The notes under the pieces were generated by a model. The model did not search any database, was not told the DNA's origin, and saw only the letters and a list, made by a program, of their open reading frames with translations. 64,000 nt of DNA from a virus, in the IMG/VR virus record IMGVR_UViG_3300009506_000019, positions 1-64,000 of that record; one strand, given 5' to 3'. Both the position numbers and the translations under genes were made by a program. Positions 30,798 through 38,502 of this stretch are shown here, piece by piece. Position 1 is the first letter of the stretch; each line of letters begins with the position of its first letter.

Positions 30798-31273
30798 TGC
30801 CAAGACGATATGCGCAAAACACAGCCACGCCAATCGCACGTAGCCGTGGAGAGATCACCAAACTTCTCCAAGATTGGGGTGCGACGGCTATTCAATGGAC
30901 CGACGAATTCGAAGCGGACAAGTGTACGCTCCGGTTCATGTGGAAGCATGATGACACGGAGTACCTTGCACGCATCTCTATTGGCCTTCCTGGTCGAGAT
31001 GAGCTTGAAGAGGAAGCCTGGCACGGTGGCTTGAAACGTGTACATGAGGGGAAGCTCAAGAAACTCATGTCTGGACGTGGAAAACAAGAACATCGACTCT
31101 TGCTCCTGTGGATCAAAGCCGCACTAAACGCGGTAGATGCAGGCATGGTTTCTGCCGAAGCCATCTTCCTTCCATTCTTTGAAGACCAACAGGGCAACAC
31201 TGTAGCCGAAATTGCTGTTCCCAAGTTGGCCAAGTTGCGGTCTGGGTCCGCAATGAAACTGCTGACATCATGA
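30797..31273 (+). CDS. conserved-looking phage protein of unknown function
   Basis: A 158-residue protein. The N-terminal part (RYAQNTATPIARSRGEITKL, then LLQDWGATAIQW, CTLRFMW and ISIGLP) has the layout of a family I have seen as unnamed in many phages: 'RSR.EI..LL..yGA' followed by a strand and a Pro. No activity is known. TGATG overlap with the previous gene. Confidence 0.7.
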   Translation: MPRRYAQNTATPIARSRGEITKLLQDWGATAIQWTDEFEADKCTLRFMWKHDDTEYLARISIGLPGRDELEEEAWHGGLKRVHEGKLKKLMSGRGKQEHRLLLLWIKAALNAVDAGMVSAEAIFLPFFEDQQGNTVAEIAVPKLAKLRSGSAMKLLTS

Positions 31274-31464
31274 AGTGGAAGATGCTGCCACGAGGATACA
31301 ACAGACGTTGTGTTGCTCTGGACAGTGACGGCAAACGCTGCAGAAAGAAAGCCACCTGGAAAGGCGAATACCACGGTGATGGCGAAATCTACACGTATTT
31401 CGACAACGCGCCACAGTGGGTCCAGGTAGAAATGTGTAACGAACACGCGAGCAAGTGTAAATGA
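31270..31464 (+). CDS. small Cys/His protein
   Basis: A 64-residue protein with Cys at CVALDSDGKRC and a C-terminal CNEHASKC, a spacing seen in small zinc-binding phage proteins. Basic. ATGA overlaps on both sides. Function unknown. Confidence 0.6.
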   Translation: MKWKMLPRGYNRRCVALDSDGKRCRKKATWKGEYHGDGEIYTYFDNAPQWVQVEMCNEHASKCK

Positions 31465-31640
31465 GTCAATTCGAAAACAAACTTGAGGTTGAAAAAATCG
31501 AAGACGGACAGTGTTTCTCTTGCAACAGAGAAGGACGAGTCACCCGCATTCGAACCAAAAACACCAACTACTCTATGAGATCCATGTGTCTGTGCTACAA
31601 ATGCCTGGCGTGGTTGAAGGGGAAACTACGTGGCTTTTGA
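31461..31640 (+). CDS. small zinc-ribbon protein (59 aa)
   Basis: Reads from ATG 31461 (ATGA overlap with the gene before) to TGA 31638-31640. CFSC near residue 18 and CLCYKC near residue 43 form zinc-ribbon pairs, and the end is basic. It is easily missed because it is under 60 residues. It fills the gap before the helicase gene and its last bases overlap the helicase GTG. Confidence 0.6.
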   Translation: MSQFENKLEVEKIEDGQCFSCNREGRVTRIRTKNTNYSMRSMCLCYKCLAWLKGKLRGF

Positions 31641-33180
31641 TGGTACGGGTTATGCATCTTTTTATGGTAGTATGAAGTATCAGCTAAGACCATACCAACA
31701 AGAGGCGGTAGAACGCTTACGAGATTCGTACCGTAACCGCAACCAGCGTGTGGTTCTAGTCTCACCAACTGGATCTGGCAAGACCGTTATCGCATCAAAC
31801 ATCATTGAACGGGCCACCATGAAAAACGGTGGTCGCGTGCTCTTCATAGCTCATCGCCGAGAGATTATCGATCAGACCAGCAAAAAGCTGGCTGAAATCG
31901 GTATACCACATGGCGTCATGATGGGTGATGATGGTCGAAGAGACCCTAATGCACCTGTCCAAGTGGCCAGCATCCAGACTCTAATTCGGCGAGAGCTTCC
32001 ACCTACCGACTTCATCATCATAGACGAGTGCCATCTGTCTCTGGCCGTATCATACCAGAAGGTAATGTGCCACTATGAGGACACACCAATCCTGGGTCTG
32101 ACGGCCACTCCGTGGCGCACGGACGGCCAGGGGCTTGGCCGGATTTATGAAGACATGGTGATGGTGTCCCAGGTAAAGGAACTGGTCAGAAAAGGCTACC
32201 TTCTTGCCCCGGAGATCTTTGCCCCGTTTCGTCCCGATCTGTCCAGTGTTAGGATAAAACTCGGTGACTACGTAGCATCGGACCTATCCATGGTCATGAA
32301 TAAGAGTCACCTGATTGGTAGCATCGTCACTCACTGGAAAAAATATGCACAAGGTATGGCTACTGTTGCATTTGCAGCATCACGGAAGCACAGCAAGCAC
32401 ATAGTACAGAATTTCCTTGACGCTGGAATTCCAGCTGCACATCTAGACCATGCTACCCCCAAAGACGAACGCGAGTCTATTCTACAACAATTGGCTGTTG
32501 GAAGTCTAAAGGTAGTATCCAACGTTGGCATTCTAACTGAAGGGTGGGATCTTCCACAGCTTGAATGCCTCATTATGGCAAGACCAACAATGTCAGAGAC
32601 GCTCTACCTACAAATGGTGGGGCGTGTGATGCGCACCATAGAAGGTAAAACTAGAGCTTTGGTGCTAGACCATGCTGGTTGCTTCTTCAGACACAACTCA
32701 CCCATCGTCGATCGTGATTACTCACTCGATGATAGGGTACAAGAACGCAAAGGTAAAAAATTCGGCAAAAGACACATCAAAATCTGCCCAGACTGTCACC
32801 GTGTCTGTGCAGCTAATAATGTTACGTGTCCTGTGTGTGGATTCAATTTCGATGCAGGGAGAGTCCCAGAAGAAATACCTGGCCAACTGGTTAGGATCAG
32901 AGAAGAATATGTGCCATCATGCAAAAATTGTGGCCAACAATCACTACGACGAGCAAATAGAGGCTACATATCAGAAAACGCAATAGAATATAGATGCGCG
33001 GCGTGTAGAATGCCAAATATTCTGGCCACCACCAAATTGCGAGACCTAGATCAGGCACAACGACACAGGGAATTTTGGAAGTTGAAAACATACGGAATTA
33101 GCAAAGGATACAAGCCGCAGTGGGCCGAATTCAGCTACACAGAACTGTTCGGCATAACACCAAAACAGGACAACTTCTAA
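31630..33180 (+). CDS. SF2 DNA/RNA helicase with zinc-ribbon tail
   Basis: A 516-residue helicase from GTG 31630 (AAGGGG upstream); ATG 31672, giving a 502-residue form beginning just before LRPYQQEAV, is an alternative. Motif I SPTGSGKT at 45-52, motif II DECH at 132-135, motif III TATPWR at 158-163, then motifs V and VI (GWDLPQ, QMVGRVMR). After about residue 390, four Cys pairs (CPDCHRVC, CPVCG, CKNCG, CAAC) form one or two zinc ribbons. Similar proteins remodel branched or R-loop DNA. Substrate not known. Confidence 0.85.
   Translation: MAFDGTGYASFYGSMKYQLRPYQQEAVERLRDSYRNRNQRVVLVSPTGSGKTVIASNIIERATMKNGGRVLFIAHRREIIDQTSKKLAEIGIPHGVMMGDDGRRDPNAPVQVASIQTLIRRELPPTDFIIIDECHLSLAVSYQKVMCHYEDTPILGLTATPWRTDGQGLGRIYEDMVMVSQVKELVRKGYLLAPEIFAPFRPDLSSVRIKLGDYVASDLSMVMNKSHLIGSIVTHWKKYAQGMATVAFAASRKHSKHIVQNFLDAGIPAAHLDHATPKDERESILQQLAVGSLKVVSNVGILTEGWDLPQLECLIMARPTMSETLYLQMVGRVMRTIEGKTRALVLDHAGCFFRHNSPIVDRDYSLDDRVQERKGKKFGKRHIKICPDCHRVCAANNVTCPVCGFNFDAGRVPEEIPGQLVRIREEYVPSCKNCGQQSLRRANRGYISENAIEYRCAACRMPNILATTKLRDLDQAQRHREFWKLKTYGISKGYKPQWAEFSYTELFGITPKQDNF
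31641..31656 (+). promoter_or_regulatory. sigma-54-like promoter P12 (within gene start)
   Basis: TGGTACGGGTTATGCA, GG at 31642-31643 and GC at 31654-31655, followed by TCTTTTTATGGT. It lies inside the helicase reading frame if GTG 31630 is the start, but upstream if ATG 31672 is used, which would leave an almost leaderless mRNA. This makes it the least certain copy besides P2. Confidence 0.45.
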
Positions 33181-33476
33181 TGACAAGACCTATGTACGTG
33201 ATTTGTAAATGCTGTGGAAACAAACGTGGAGTTGCTCCTCAGGAGCAACAGTGCGTCTGTATCTGCACGTCGTGTGGAAAAAGGCCAATACAAGGAACGC
33301 CAATTGAAGCAGATGGACGATGTGAAGATTGTCATCGTCACCCGCCAGGCACGCCATGGAAAGGTGGCACGCTACCCAACGGATGTGAGCTATACGTCAT
33401 GCCGAAAGATTGGAAACCAGGAGATCCAATCAGAACGTCTTCCACGACTGAGACTTCGGAACAGCCTTCAGAATAA
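33180..33476 (+). CDS. double zinc-ribbon protein
   Basis: A 98-residue protein with CKCCG, CVCICTSCG and CEDC, enough for two zinc sites in the first 55 residues; the tail is Pro/Ser/Thr-rich. Starts on the last base of the helicase stop. Last + strand gene; its 3' end overlaps the convergent - strand gene by 47 bases. Could be a cofactor of the helicase. Confidence 0.6.
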   Translation: MTRPMYVICKCCGNKRGVAPQEQQCVCICTSCGKRPIQGTPIEADGRCEDCHRHPPGTPWKGGTLPNGCELYVMPKDWKPGDPIRTSSTTETSEQPSE

Positions 33477-33630
33477 CCTTCTTTACGTCAAGACTACTTT
33501 CACACTTCGGGCAAGTAGGCTTGCTGTCTGCAGTCTCTTTGAGCGTTTGAATTGCCTCGAATTGATACGGCTCCCCATCATTCTCTTCGAGGCACTTGAT
33601 ACTGCTACATTCGAAATCATACATCGGCAT
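33430..33630 (-). CDS. FmdB-like zinc-ribbon protein
   Basis: A 66-residue protein opening MPMYDFECSSIKC, then the pair CPKC near residue 40 and a C-terminal KKVILKAVPKS. This is the pattern of the small FmdB family (MPxYxYxCxxC ... CPxC ... ). Function of the family is unclear; proposed as regulatory. AGGAG lies ten bases before ATG 33630. Last gene of the long - strand block. Confidence 0.7.
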   Translation of the reverse strand: MPMYDFECSSIKCLEENDGEPYQFEAIQTLKETADSKPTCPKCESSLDVKKVILKAVPKSQSWKTF

Positions 33631-33811
33631 GGTAGATCATCTCCTGAGCTTCAACAACATTGTCATCCAGCTCTTGCTTGTAGCCAACATACTGAGCGTT
33701 TTTGAACACTACGTGCTCACCGTTGTCTGCATAAATCACGTGTAAGTCCATCCCCTCCTGGCCCTTCTCCCACCACATCCTCTGGACGAATCGACTTTCT
33801 GTGTTCGGCAT
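33617..33811 (-). CDS. unknown small protein
   Basis: A 64-residue frame from ATG 33811 (AAAGGAACTCATAC upstream). An internal ATG at 33751 is preceded by AGGAGGGG but at short spacing. The first 20 residues overlap the 3' end of the ribbon-helix-helix gene, which is unusual. Mostly strand-like C-terminal part (DLHVIYADNGEHVVFKNAQY). Not recognised. Confidence 0.5.
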   Translation of the reverse strand: MPNTESRFVQRMWWEKGQEGMDLHVIYADNGEHVVFKNAQYVGYKQELDDNVVEAQEMIYHADV

Positions 33812-34001
33812 GTATGAGTTCCTTTATGGTATCACTGAACACAGTGTGATTTCGTTTATTCATAATGTCATTCAATTTCTTCTTTGTGTCCAGGTCCAAA
33901 TGAAAGATGAATGTTGTTACATGACCAGCCACGACGGTTTCCAATTCGGATCCGTCGCCTTCTGGTATGTCTCTGCTAGAATCCTGAGGCTCATCTCGCA
34001 T
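33717..34001 (-). CDS. putative ribbon-helix-helix regulator
   Basis: A 94-residue protein with GAGGGGAG upstream of ATG 34001. Residues 30-72 read as a strand (VTTFIFHLDLD) and two helices (TKKKLNDIMNKR, FSDTIKELIHAEHR), the ribbon-helix-helix pattern of small DNA-binding dimers. Acidic N-terminus. The C-terminus overlaps the next gene by 95 bases. Targets unknown. Confidence 0.55.
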   Translation of the reverse strand: MRDEPQDSSRDIPEGDGSELETVVAGHVTTFIFHLDLDTKKKLNDIMNKRNHTVFSDTIKELIHAEHRKSIRPEDVVGEGPGGDGLTRDLCRQR

Positions 34002-34022
34002 GGGTCTTTGCTCCCCTCACCA

Positions 34023-35369
34023 TCAAACTTCGTCTTGAAGCTCTTGACCCAATGCCTCTCTATCGGATGAAGGGGATCCTTCTCCTCCTGATTCTTCGGT
34101 TCCGTTTGCTCTATCTTCTCCAGGATCTTGCGCTGGCTGGGGGTCAACATACGTGAAGTTTACCTTTTCATCAATAAGGTGATGCAGAACCTTCTCAGCA
34201 TACCCTTGTTCGTTCCTCTCGTATTGCGGCTTGTCCTTCTCTTCCTCGTCCCACTCAATGCCAAGAAACTCCCCGATTTGTTTGAGCAGCGTATTCTGCT
34301 TTGCTACACGCTTCAACTCTTGCCGCAAGAACGGAGTGTCTTGATGCTTGCCCTTGGCTATCAATTCCCTAGCATGTGCCTCTGCCCACGCATCGGGAAA
34401 ATCCGGATACTTGATGGTTGAGGTTATGTGATCGAGAACCAATGTCTTCTTGGTCTGTTCTTCACGCGACTTGTTGATTCTGTCTGCCGAGTCAAATAAG
34501 CTCTTTTTCCATTCCTCGAGAGAGTCATAGCCAGCAGTTATTGCAAGATCATCATCAACTTCTGGCTCTGTACACCTGTAGACACGATTAACTGTGACAC
34601 GAATTTCGAACTTGGACTTGCCCTCGAAATCTTGCTTGAACGGGCCTGGAATCTCTTCAGGATTGGTGGTTGTGATGGAGAACGTGTTACCAGGAACAGA
34701 ACCGAGAAGCTTCTCATACAAAGAGCGAGGATTAACACCGCCCTCGACCAATCGAATATTGGTCGCCTCGTGACTTCCATGATCGAATTTTTCATCATCC
34801 AGGAAAGCTACAATCATGACCTCTACCATGTCGTCTTCTGCTGCTGGTAGAGTATTCCCCTCGTCATCTTCTTTTATGTGGAGGTATGGATTGATGCGAG
34901 AAAAAGCCATGATTCTGTAGTTAACGTAATCGTCTGGGTTCAGCTTCTGTATATCAAAAGCCATCTCCAGATCTTCTTCCTTGATTTCTGCTTTGGGCTC
35001 CACTGCGGTCTTGAATGTGACTACCCATGACCCATCATCATTCTCGACGGCATCCATGTCGTACGTGTGAATAACCTTGTTTGGAGATTTCTCCAAAATT
35101 TTTGCATTTGCGTAGGTTACAAATGAGGCAGCGTATACAGCTTGTATTCCACCCATTCGCTGCTCAATGAGACCAATAGGAGCTTTCCCCTTCCTGAATC
35201 CATTGATTTTAATGACCTTGCGCTGCGCCTTCATATAATTCGTCTTGATCTTCTTTGCCATCTCATGAGCGACAGTGAAGGTAACATCAAGACCGATGTT
35301 GTCGGTATCAGGAATGGAAACCGCGTCGAGCGTGTATTCTTTGTCCACACTATCGGTGAAACCGCACAT
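34023..35369 (-). CDS. tig: trigger factor-like chaperone
   Basis: A 448-residue protein with the trigger factor plan. The ribosome-binding domain carries NGFRKGKAPIGLIEQRMG at about 56-73, containing the GFRxGK(x)P signature. A middle domain follows without an obvious PPIase active site. The C-terminal chaperone domain starts around FEIRVTVNRVYRCTEPEVDD and continues with helices (SLEEWKKSLFDSADRINKSR). A ten-residue extension precedes the usual N-terminus, and the tail is Glu/Gly-rich. It would bind nascent phage proteins at the exit tunnel. AGGAGACATC precedes ATG 35369. Phage copies are rare. Confidence 0.8.
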   Translation of the reverse strand: MCGFTDSVDKEYTLDAVSIPDTDNIGLDVTFTVAHEMAKKIKTNYMKAQRKVIKINGFRKGKAPIGLIEQRMGGIQAVYAASFVTYANAKILEKSPNKVIHTYDMDAVENDDGSWVVTFKTAVEPKAEIKEEDLEMAFDIQKLNPDDYVNYRIMAFSRINPYLHIKEDDEGNTLPAAEDDMVEVMIVAFLDDEKFDHGSHEATNIRLVEGGVNPRSLYEKLLGSVPGNTFSITTTNPEEIPGPFKQDFEGKSKFEIRVTVNRVYRCTEPEVDDDLAITAGYDSLEEWKKSLFDSADRINKSREEQTKKTLVLDHITSTIKYPDFPDAWAEAHARELIAKGKHQDTPFLRQELKRVAKQNTLLKQIGEFLGIEWDEEEKDKPQYERNEQGYAEKVLHHLIDEKVNFTYVDPQPAQDPGEDRANGTEESGGEGSPSSDREALGQELQDEV

Positions 35370-35377
35370 GATGTCTC

Positions 35378-37474
35378 CTACGCAGCCAGTTGATTGGCTT
35401 CATAAATTTCCAGCGTGGAAATTTCATTCTCCATGTGTGCTGTCCATCTCTCATCAAACGCCATCGTGTTCAATAGCCTGGTGTTGTGAGAGATAATCAA
35501 ACATGTTGGCACCAGCTCTACGATAGACTCAAAAGCTTCGACCAACTTGTCAGCATTAACATCGTCCAGATTCTCATCCAATTCGTCCACTGCCGTGATG
35601 TTTACACCCAAACCACGTTCAATAGACAGTTGAATCATAGCAAGGAATGTGGCCACAACTATAATCTTCTTCTGACCACCAGAATACATCTCAATTGGAA
35701 CACCAGTCTTCTTTTCTGTGTCCACGATGAAATTGAGACCAGACACTATACCTTTACCTCTAGTGGTGCTTCTAGCTGTGACAAAACGAGCAAACAACCC
35801 AGGCCCCCACAATTCATACAATCTATCGGCCAACAGCTGATTCAGCCTATCTATGGCAGCCTCATATTCTTGTATCCGAATCTTTTTCAAGTTGCGTTCT
35901 GTCCATTTGAGGTGCGATATCTCATTGGTCATAGACACAGCTTGAGTTTCAAGATGTTGAATCCCAGCTTCGATCTGCTCTACTTCATTAATCTTGCTTT
36001 GTAGGCTAGCCAAATGCATCTTGGCAATGGAGATATTGGTTGGTGCCATCTTGATTTCGTTGTTCAGATAGCTGAGTTTTTCATTCAGATGCTCAATTGC
36101 AGAACATATGTCCTGGTATTCTTTCTTTTTGGCGAGTTGTTTTTGTTTGGATTCTTCCAAATGGCGCAGCTCTTCTTCCATCTTCAATTTCGCTGCGGCT
36201 TTAGCTTCCCCTACAGCCTTCTCATGTGCAGCAACCAAACGACCATGATCTTCATATAGAGCATCGACCTTCAATCCTCCATCAGAGATGAGGTCTGTTA
36301 GGCGCTCTATTTCTTTCTTGAGATGCTCCTGGTCAACCACTTGTCCACAGTTACTACATACTCCCTCACCAACAGTCTGGTAATGATTTACTGTAGTAAG
36401 ATTATTGCGATTCTCCGCCTGAAGGGTCAGAATTTGATTGTGAATAGCACCAATCTTTTCTGGCTCCGGTGGTGGTTCAAAATTTTCATATCTTTCCCTG
36501 CTGTGCCGTTCTTCTGCAACCAGAATTTGTAATTCCTGCTCAACATCATCTATAGTAGATTGCTTCATTTGAAGCTCAGATATTTGTTGCTGAGTTGTGG
36601 CTGCAGCCTGGCATAGGCCCTTGTAATTCTCTTCTACCACTTGAACAGACCTAGCTGCCTCCTGTATGTCCTGTTCAGTAGGTAAGATAATATGATTCAA
36701 CGAGTTCTTCCTACCATTGATTTCACTATTCAAATTAGCAAGCTCTGTATCTTTGTTGGTATATGCTGCCTTGGCTATCTCCGCAGCACTGGTCCAAATA
36801 GAGACATCAGCTATCGCCTGAATGATTTTCTCTCGAGCACCACTTGTGCCCAACACCAATGCCGATTCTGCACTCTGCCCCAGACACACATAGGCAGAGA
36901 ACTGGTCATACGTCATACCGAAGATGTTATCTATAATGAACTGCTTCGCATCATCCATACTTTTGTTATCACGCGAAGCGGTGGGCCTCATATCAACCCA
37001 CTGACTCCCATCCCACATCTCAACAAAGATGTCGTCACCTGTGTATGTACCACCCAACGATAAATGTTGACTCGGACCATCCACACCTTGAGGATAAGTA
37101 GTACCTCTCCATTTGCGAATATTCATGATACGCCACGTCTTGCCTTCACGATCTACACACCACAAGACGCCAAACATACCGTTATCCCAATCGACATGGT
37201 GATTAACCACATTCAATCCGGATTTGGTAGTATCATTCTTACTGAATGCAATCTCTTTGATAGAATTGAGAATGGAAGATTTTCCACTCCCATTGCGTCC
37301 AGAAATCAAAACTCGACCTTTCTTGTCGAGCTGAACAACTGGCATCCAACCAAATGAAAACATGCCAGTAGGATTTACCGCTAAGATAGTCAGCATACCA
37401 TCGATCCTGGGCCTTTTAACGTGGTGAGGAAAGGCCATAACCTCATATTGACCCCGGTGACACAGGACCACCAC
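35378..37474 (-). CDS. gp46/Rad50-like recombination ATPase
   Basis: A 698-residue SMC-type ATPase. Walker A GRNGSGKSS at 59-67, coiled coils on both sides of a zinc hook CSNC at 373-376, signature MYSGGQKK at 596-603, Walker B TAVDELDE at 627-634 and ISHN near the end. Together with the nuclease at 38503 it forms the gp46/gp47 (SbcC/SbcD) complex that resects DNA ends for recombination-dependent replication. GTG 37474 is the start given; the first 25 residues may not be translated, since ATG alternatives exist at residues 13 and 27. Four small genes separate it from its partner. Confidence 0.9.
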   Translation of the reverse strand: MVVLCHRGQYEVMAFPHHVKRPRIDGMLTILAVNPTGMFSFGWMPVVQLDKKGRVLISGRNGSGKSSILNSIKEIAFSKNDTTKSGLNVVNHHVDWDNGMFGVLWCVDREGKTWRIMNIRKWRGTTYPQGVDGPSQHLSLGGTYTGDDIFVEMWDGSQWVDMRPTASRDNKSMDDAKQFIIDNIFGMTYDQFSAYVCLGQSAESALVLGTSGAREKIIQAIADVSIWTSAAEIAKAAYTNKDTELANLNSEINGRKNSLNHIILPTEQDIQEAARSVQVVEENYKGLCQAAATTQQQISELQMKQSTIDDVEQELQILVAEERHSRERYENFEPPPEPEKIGAIHNQILTLQAENRNNLTTVNHYQTVGEGVCSNCGQVVDQEHLKKEIERLTDLISDGGLKVDALYEDHGRLVAAHEKAVGEAKAAAKLKMEEELRHLEESKQKQLAKKKEYQDICSAIEHLNEKLSYLNNEIKMAPTNISIAKMHLASLQSKINEVEQIEAGIQHLETQAVSMTNEISHLKWTERNLKKIRIQEYEAAIDRLNQLLADRLYELWGPGLFARFVTARSTTRGKGIVSGLNFIVDTEKKTGVPIEMYSGGQKKIIVVATFLAMIQLSIERGLGVNITAVDELDENLDDVNADKLVEAFESIVELVPTCLIISHNTRLLNTMAFDERWTAHMENEISTLEIYEANQLAA

Positions 37475-37498
37475 TGTTCCAAGCGTGACAGCTCAGAA

Positions 37499-37696
37499 CT
37501 AGAACTCCACAACGTGCAGCATCTCGGCATCCAGCACCACGAGATCCTCGCTGTCGGACTTCATCTTGAGATTTTCCTTCAACTTCTTCTTCGCCTTTGA
37601 GATGGCGATGTTGATGTTGGCTGCCACACCGTACATCGTCACTTTCTCATTCTTGTCCTTCGGATTCTCAATCACCACTTTCCACATGTACTTCAT
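37499..37696 (-). CDS. unknown small basic protein
   Basis: A 65-residue protein in an ATGA overlap with the gene before. Strand, basic helix (ISKAKKKLKENLKMK), strand. Lies between the gp46- and gp47-like genes. Not recognised. Confidence 0.6.
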   Translation of the reverse strand: MKYMWKVVIENPKDKNEKVTMYGVAANINIAISKAKKKLKENLKMKSDSEDLVVLDAEMLHVVEF

Positions 37697-37923
37697 TTGA
37701 ATCTCCCGTTGTTTTGCCGGATGCCCTTCTTTTGGGCGAACCAGGTAGGAACAGCCACTATTTTCCTGTCAAAAGACAGCGTTATTTTTGCAATCTTGGG
37801 AACCCACACATGCCCAAAATCTGTATTGAATAGTCTGGCGTCCGCTGTCTCTTTGATGATTCCATAGTGATACACATAGGTCACTTCGGAATTGGAAAAC
37901 TCTGACACACCAAAACTACTCAT
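37693..37923 (-). CDS. unknown small protein
   Basis: A 76-residue, strand-rich protein (VTYVYHYGIIKETADARLFN). ATGA overlaps on both sides. Not recognised. Confidence 0.6.
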   Translation of the reverse strand: MSSFGVSEFSNSEVTYVYHYGIIKETADARLFNTDFGHVWVPKIAKITLSFDRKIVAVPTWFAQKKGIRQNNGRFK

Positions 37924-38195
37924 AACAGATCACTCGGTTCGATGTTATTATTTATCATCAATCGGATAGCGTCTTTCACTATCTGACCAACGATCTCATC
38001 ACCAGGCCAATGAGTAACCAGTCTACTTTTTAGTCGAATCTCCTCAGGATCAACATAAGTTCGTTCGATCGTACCCAAATCAGACACTTCTGCACGGACA
38101 CGTTCATGTATGTCCGTGTGATAATTGTCACGTAATTGAGCAACAAAACTCTTTAGATTTTTGAGGTCTTTCCTCTCATCAAAAATGTCACTCAT
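37920..38195 (-). CDS. unknown small helical protein
   Basis: A 91-residue, mostly helical, charged protein beginning with a coiled-coil-like DLKNLKSFVAQLRDNY. ATGAGTGA overlap with the gene before. Not recognised. Confidence 0.6.
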   Translation of the reverse strand: MSDIFDERKDLKNLKSFVAQLRDNYHTDIHERVRAEVSDLGTIERTYVDPEEIRLKSRLVTHWPGDEIVGQIVKDAIRLMINNNIEPSDLL

Positions 38196-38436
38196 TTGTG
38201 AAAGTTCCTTCCTGACCAGCCTCTGGCTCTGGCTCTTCTAGCAGGTAGCCGATAGACCGAAGCGCTTTGTTGACTTCTTCCCACGCCTTCGTCAGTTGGC
38301 CAATACTCTGGCAGACACGGGGCGTCCGCTCGAACGACATCATCTGCATCTTCGTGTCGAGCAACGCTTGGCTGGCTACGGTTATCTGACCAGTCATTCT
38401 GTCCCGTTGTACTTGCGTAGGCGTCTGTCGAATCAT
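38188..38436 (-). CDS. unknown small helical protein
   Basis: An 82-residue helical protein from ATG 38436 (a GGAG lies 12 bases before it). A second frame here (38192-38536) is less protein-like, so this one is preferred. It is separated from the gp47-like gene by 66 bases with no clear feature. Acidic tail. Confidence 0.5.
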   Translation of the reverse strand: MIRQTPTQVQRDRMTGQITVASQALLDTKMQMMSFERTPRVCQSIGQLTKAWEEVNKALRSIGYLLEEPEPEAGQEGTFTNE

Positions 38437-38502
38437 GAAATGTCAGCACTCCATTCGTTGCCGCTGTTGCTCCTGGGTAAGGTACAATAGCCGCCATGGT
38501 CA

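Noticed and set aside
33917-34150. 77-aa - strand frame overlapping the trigger factor and ribbon-helix-helix genes
   Set aside because: No ribosome-binding site and it overlaps two better-supported genes in other frames.
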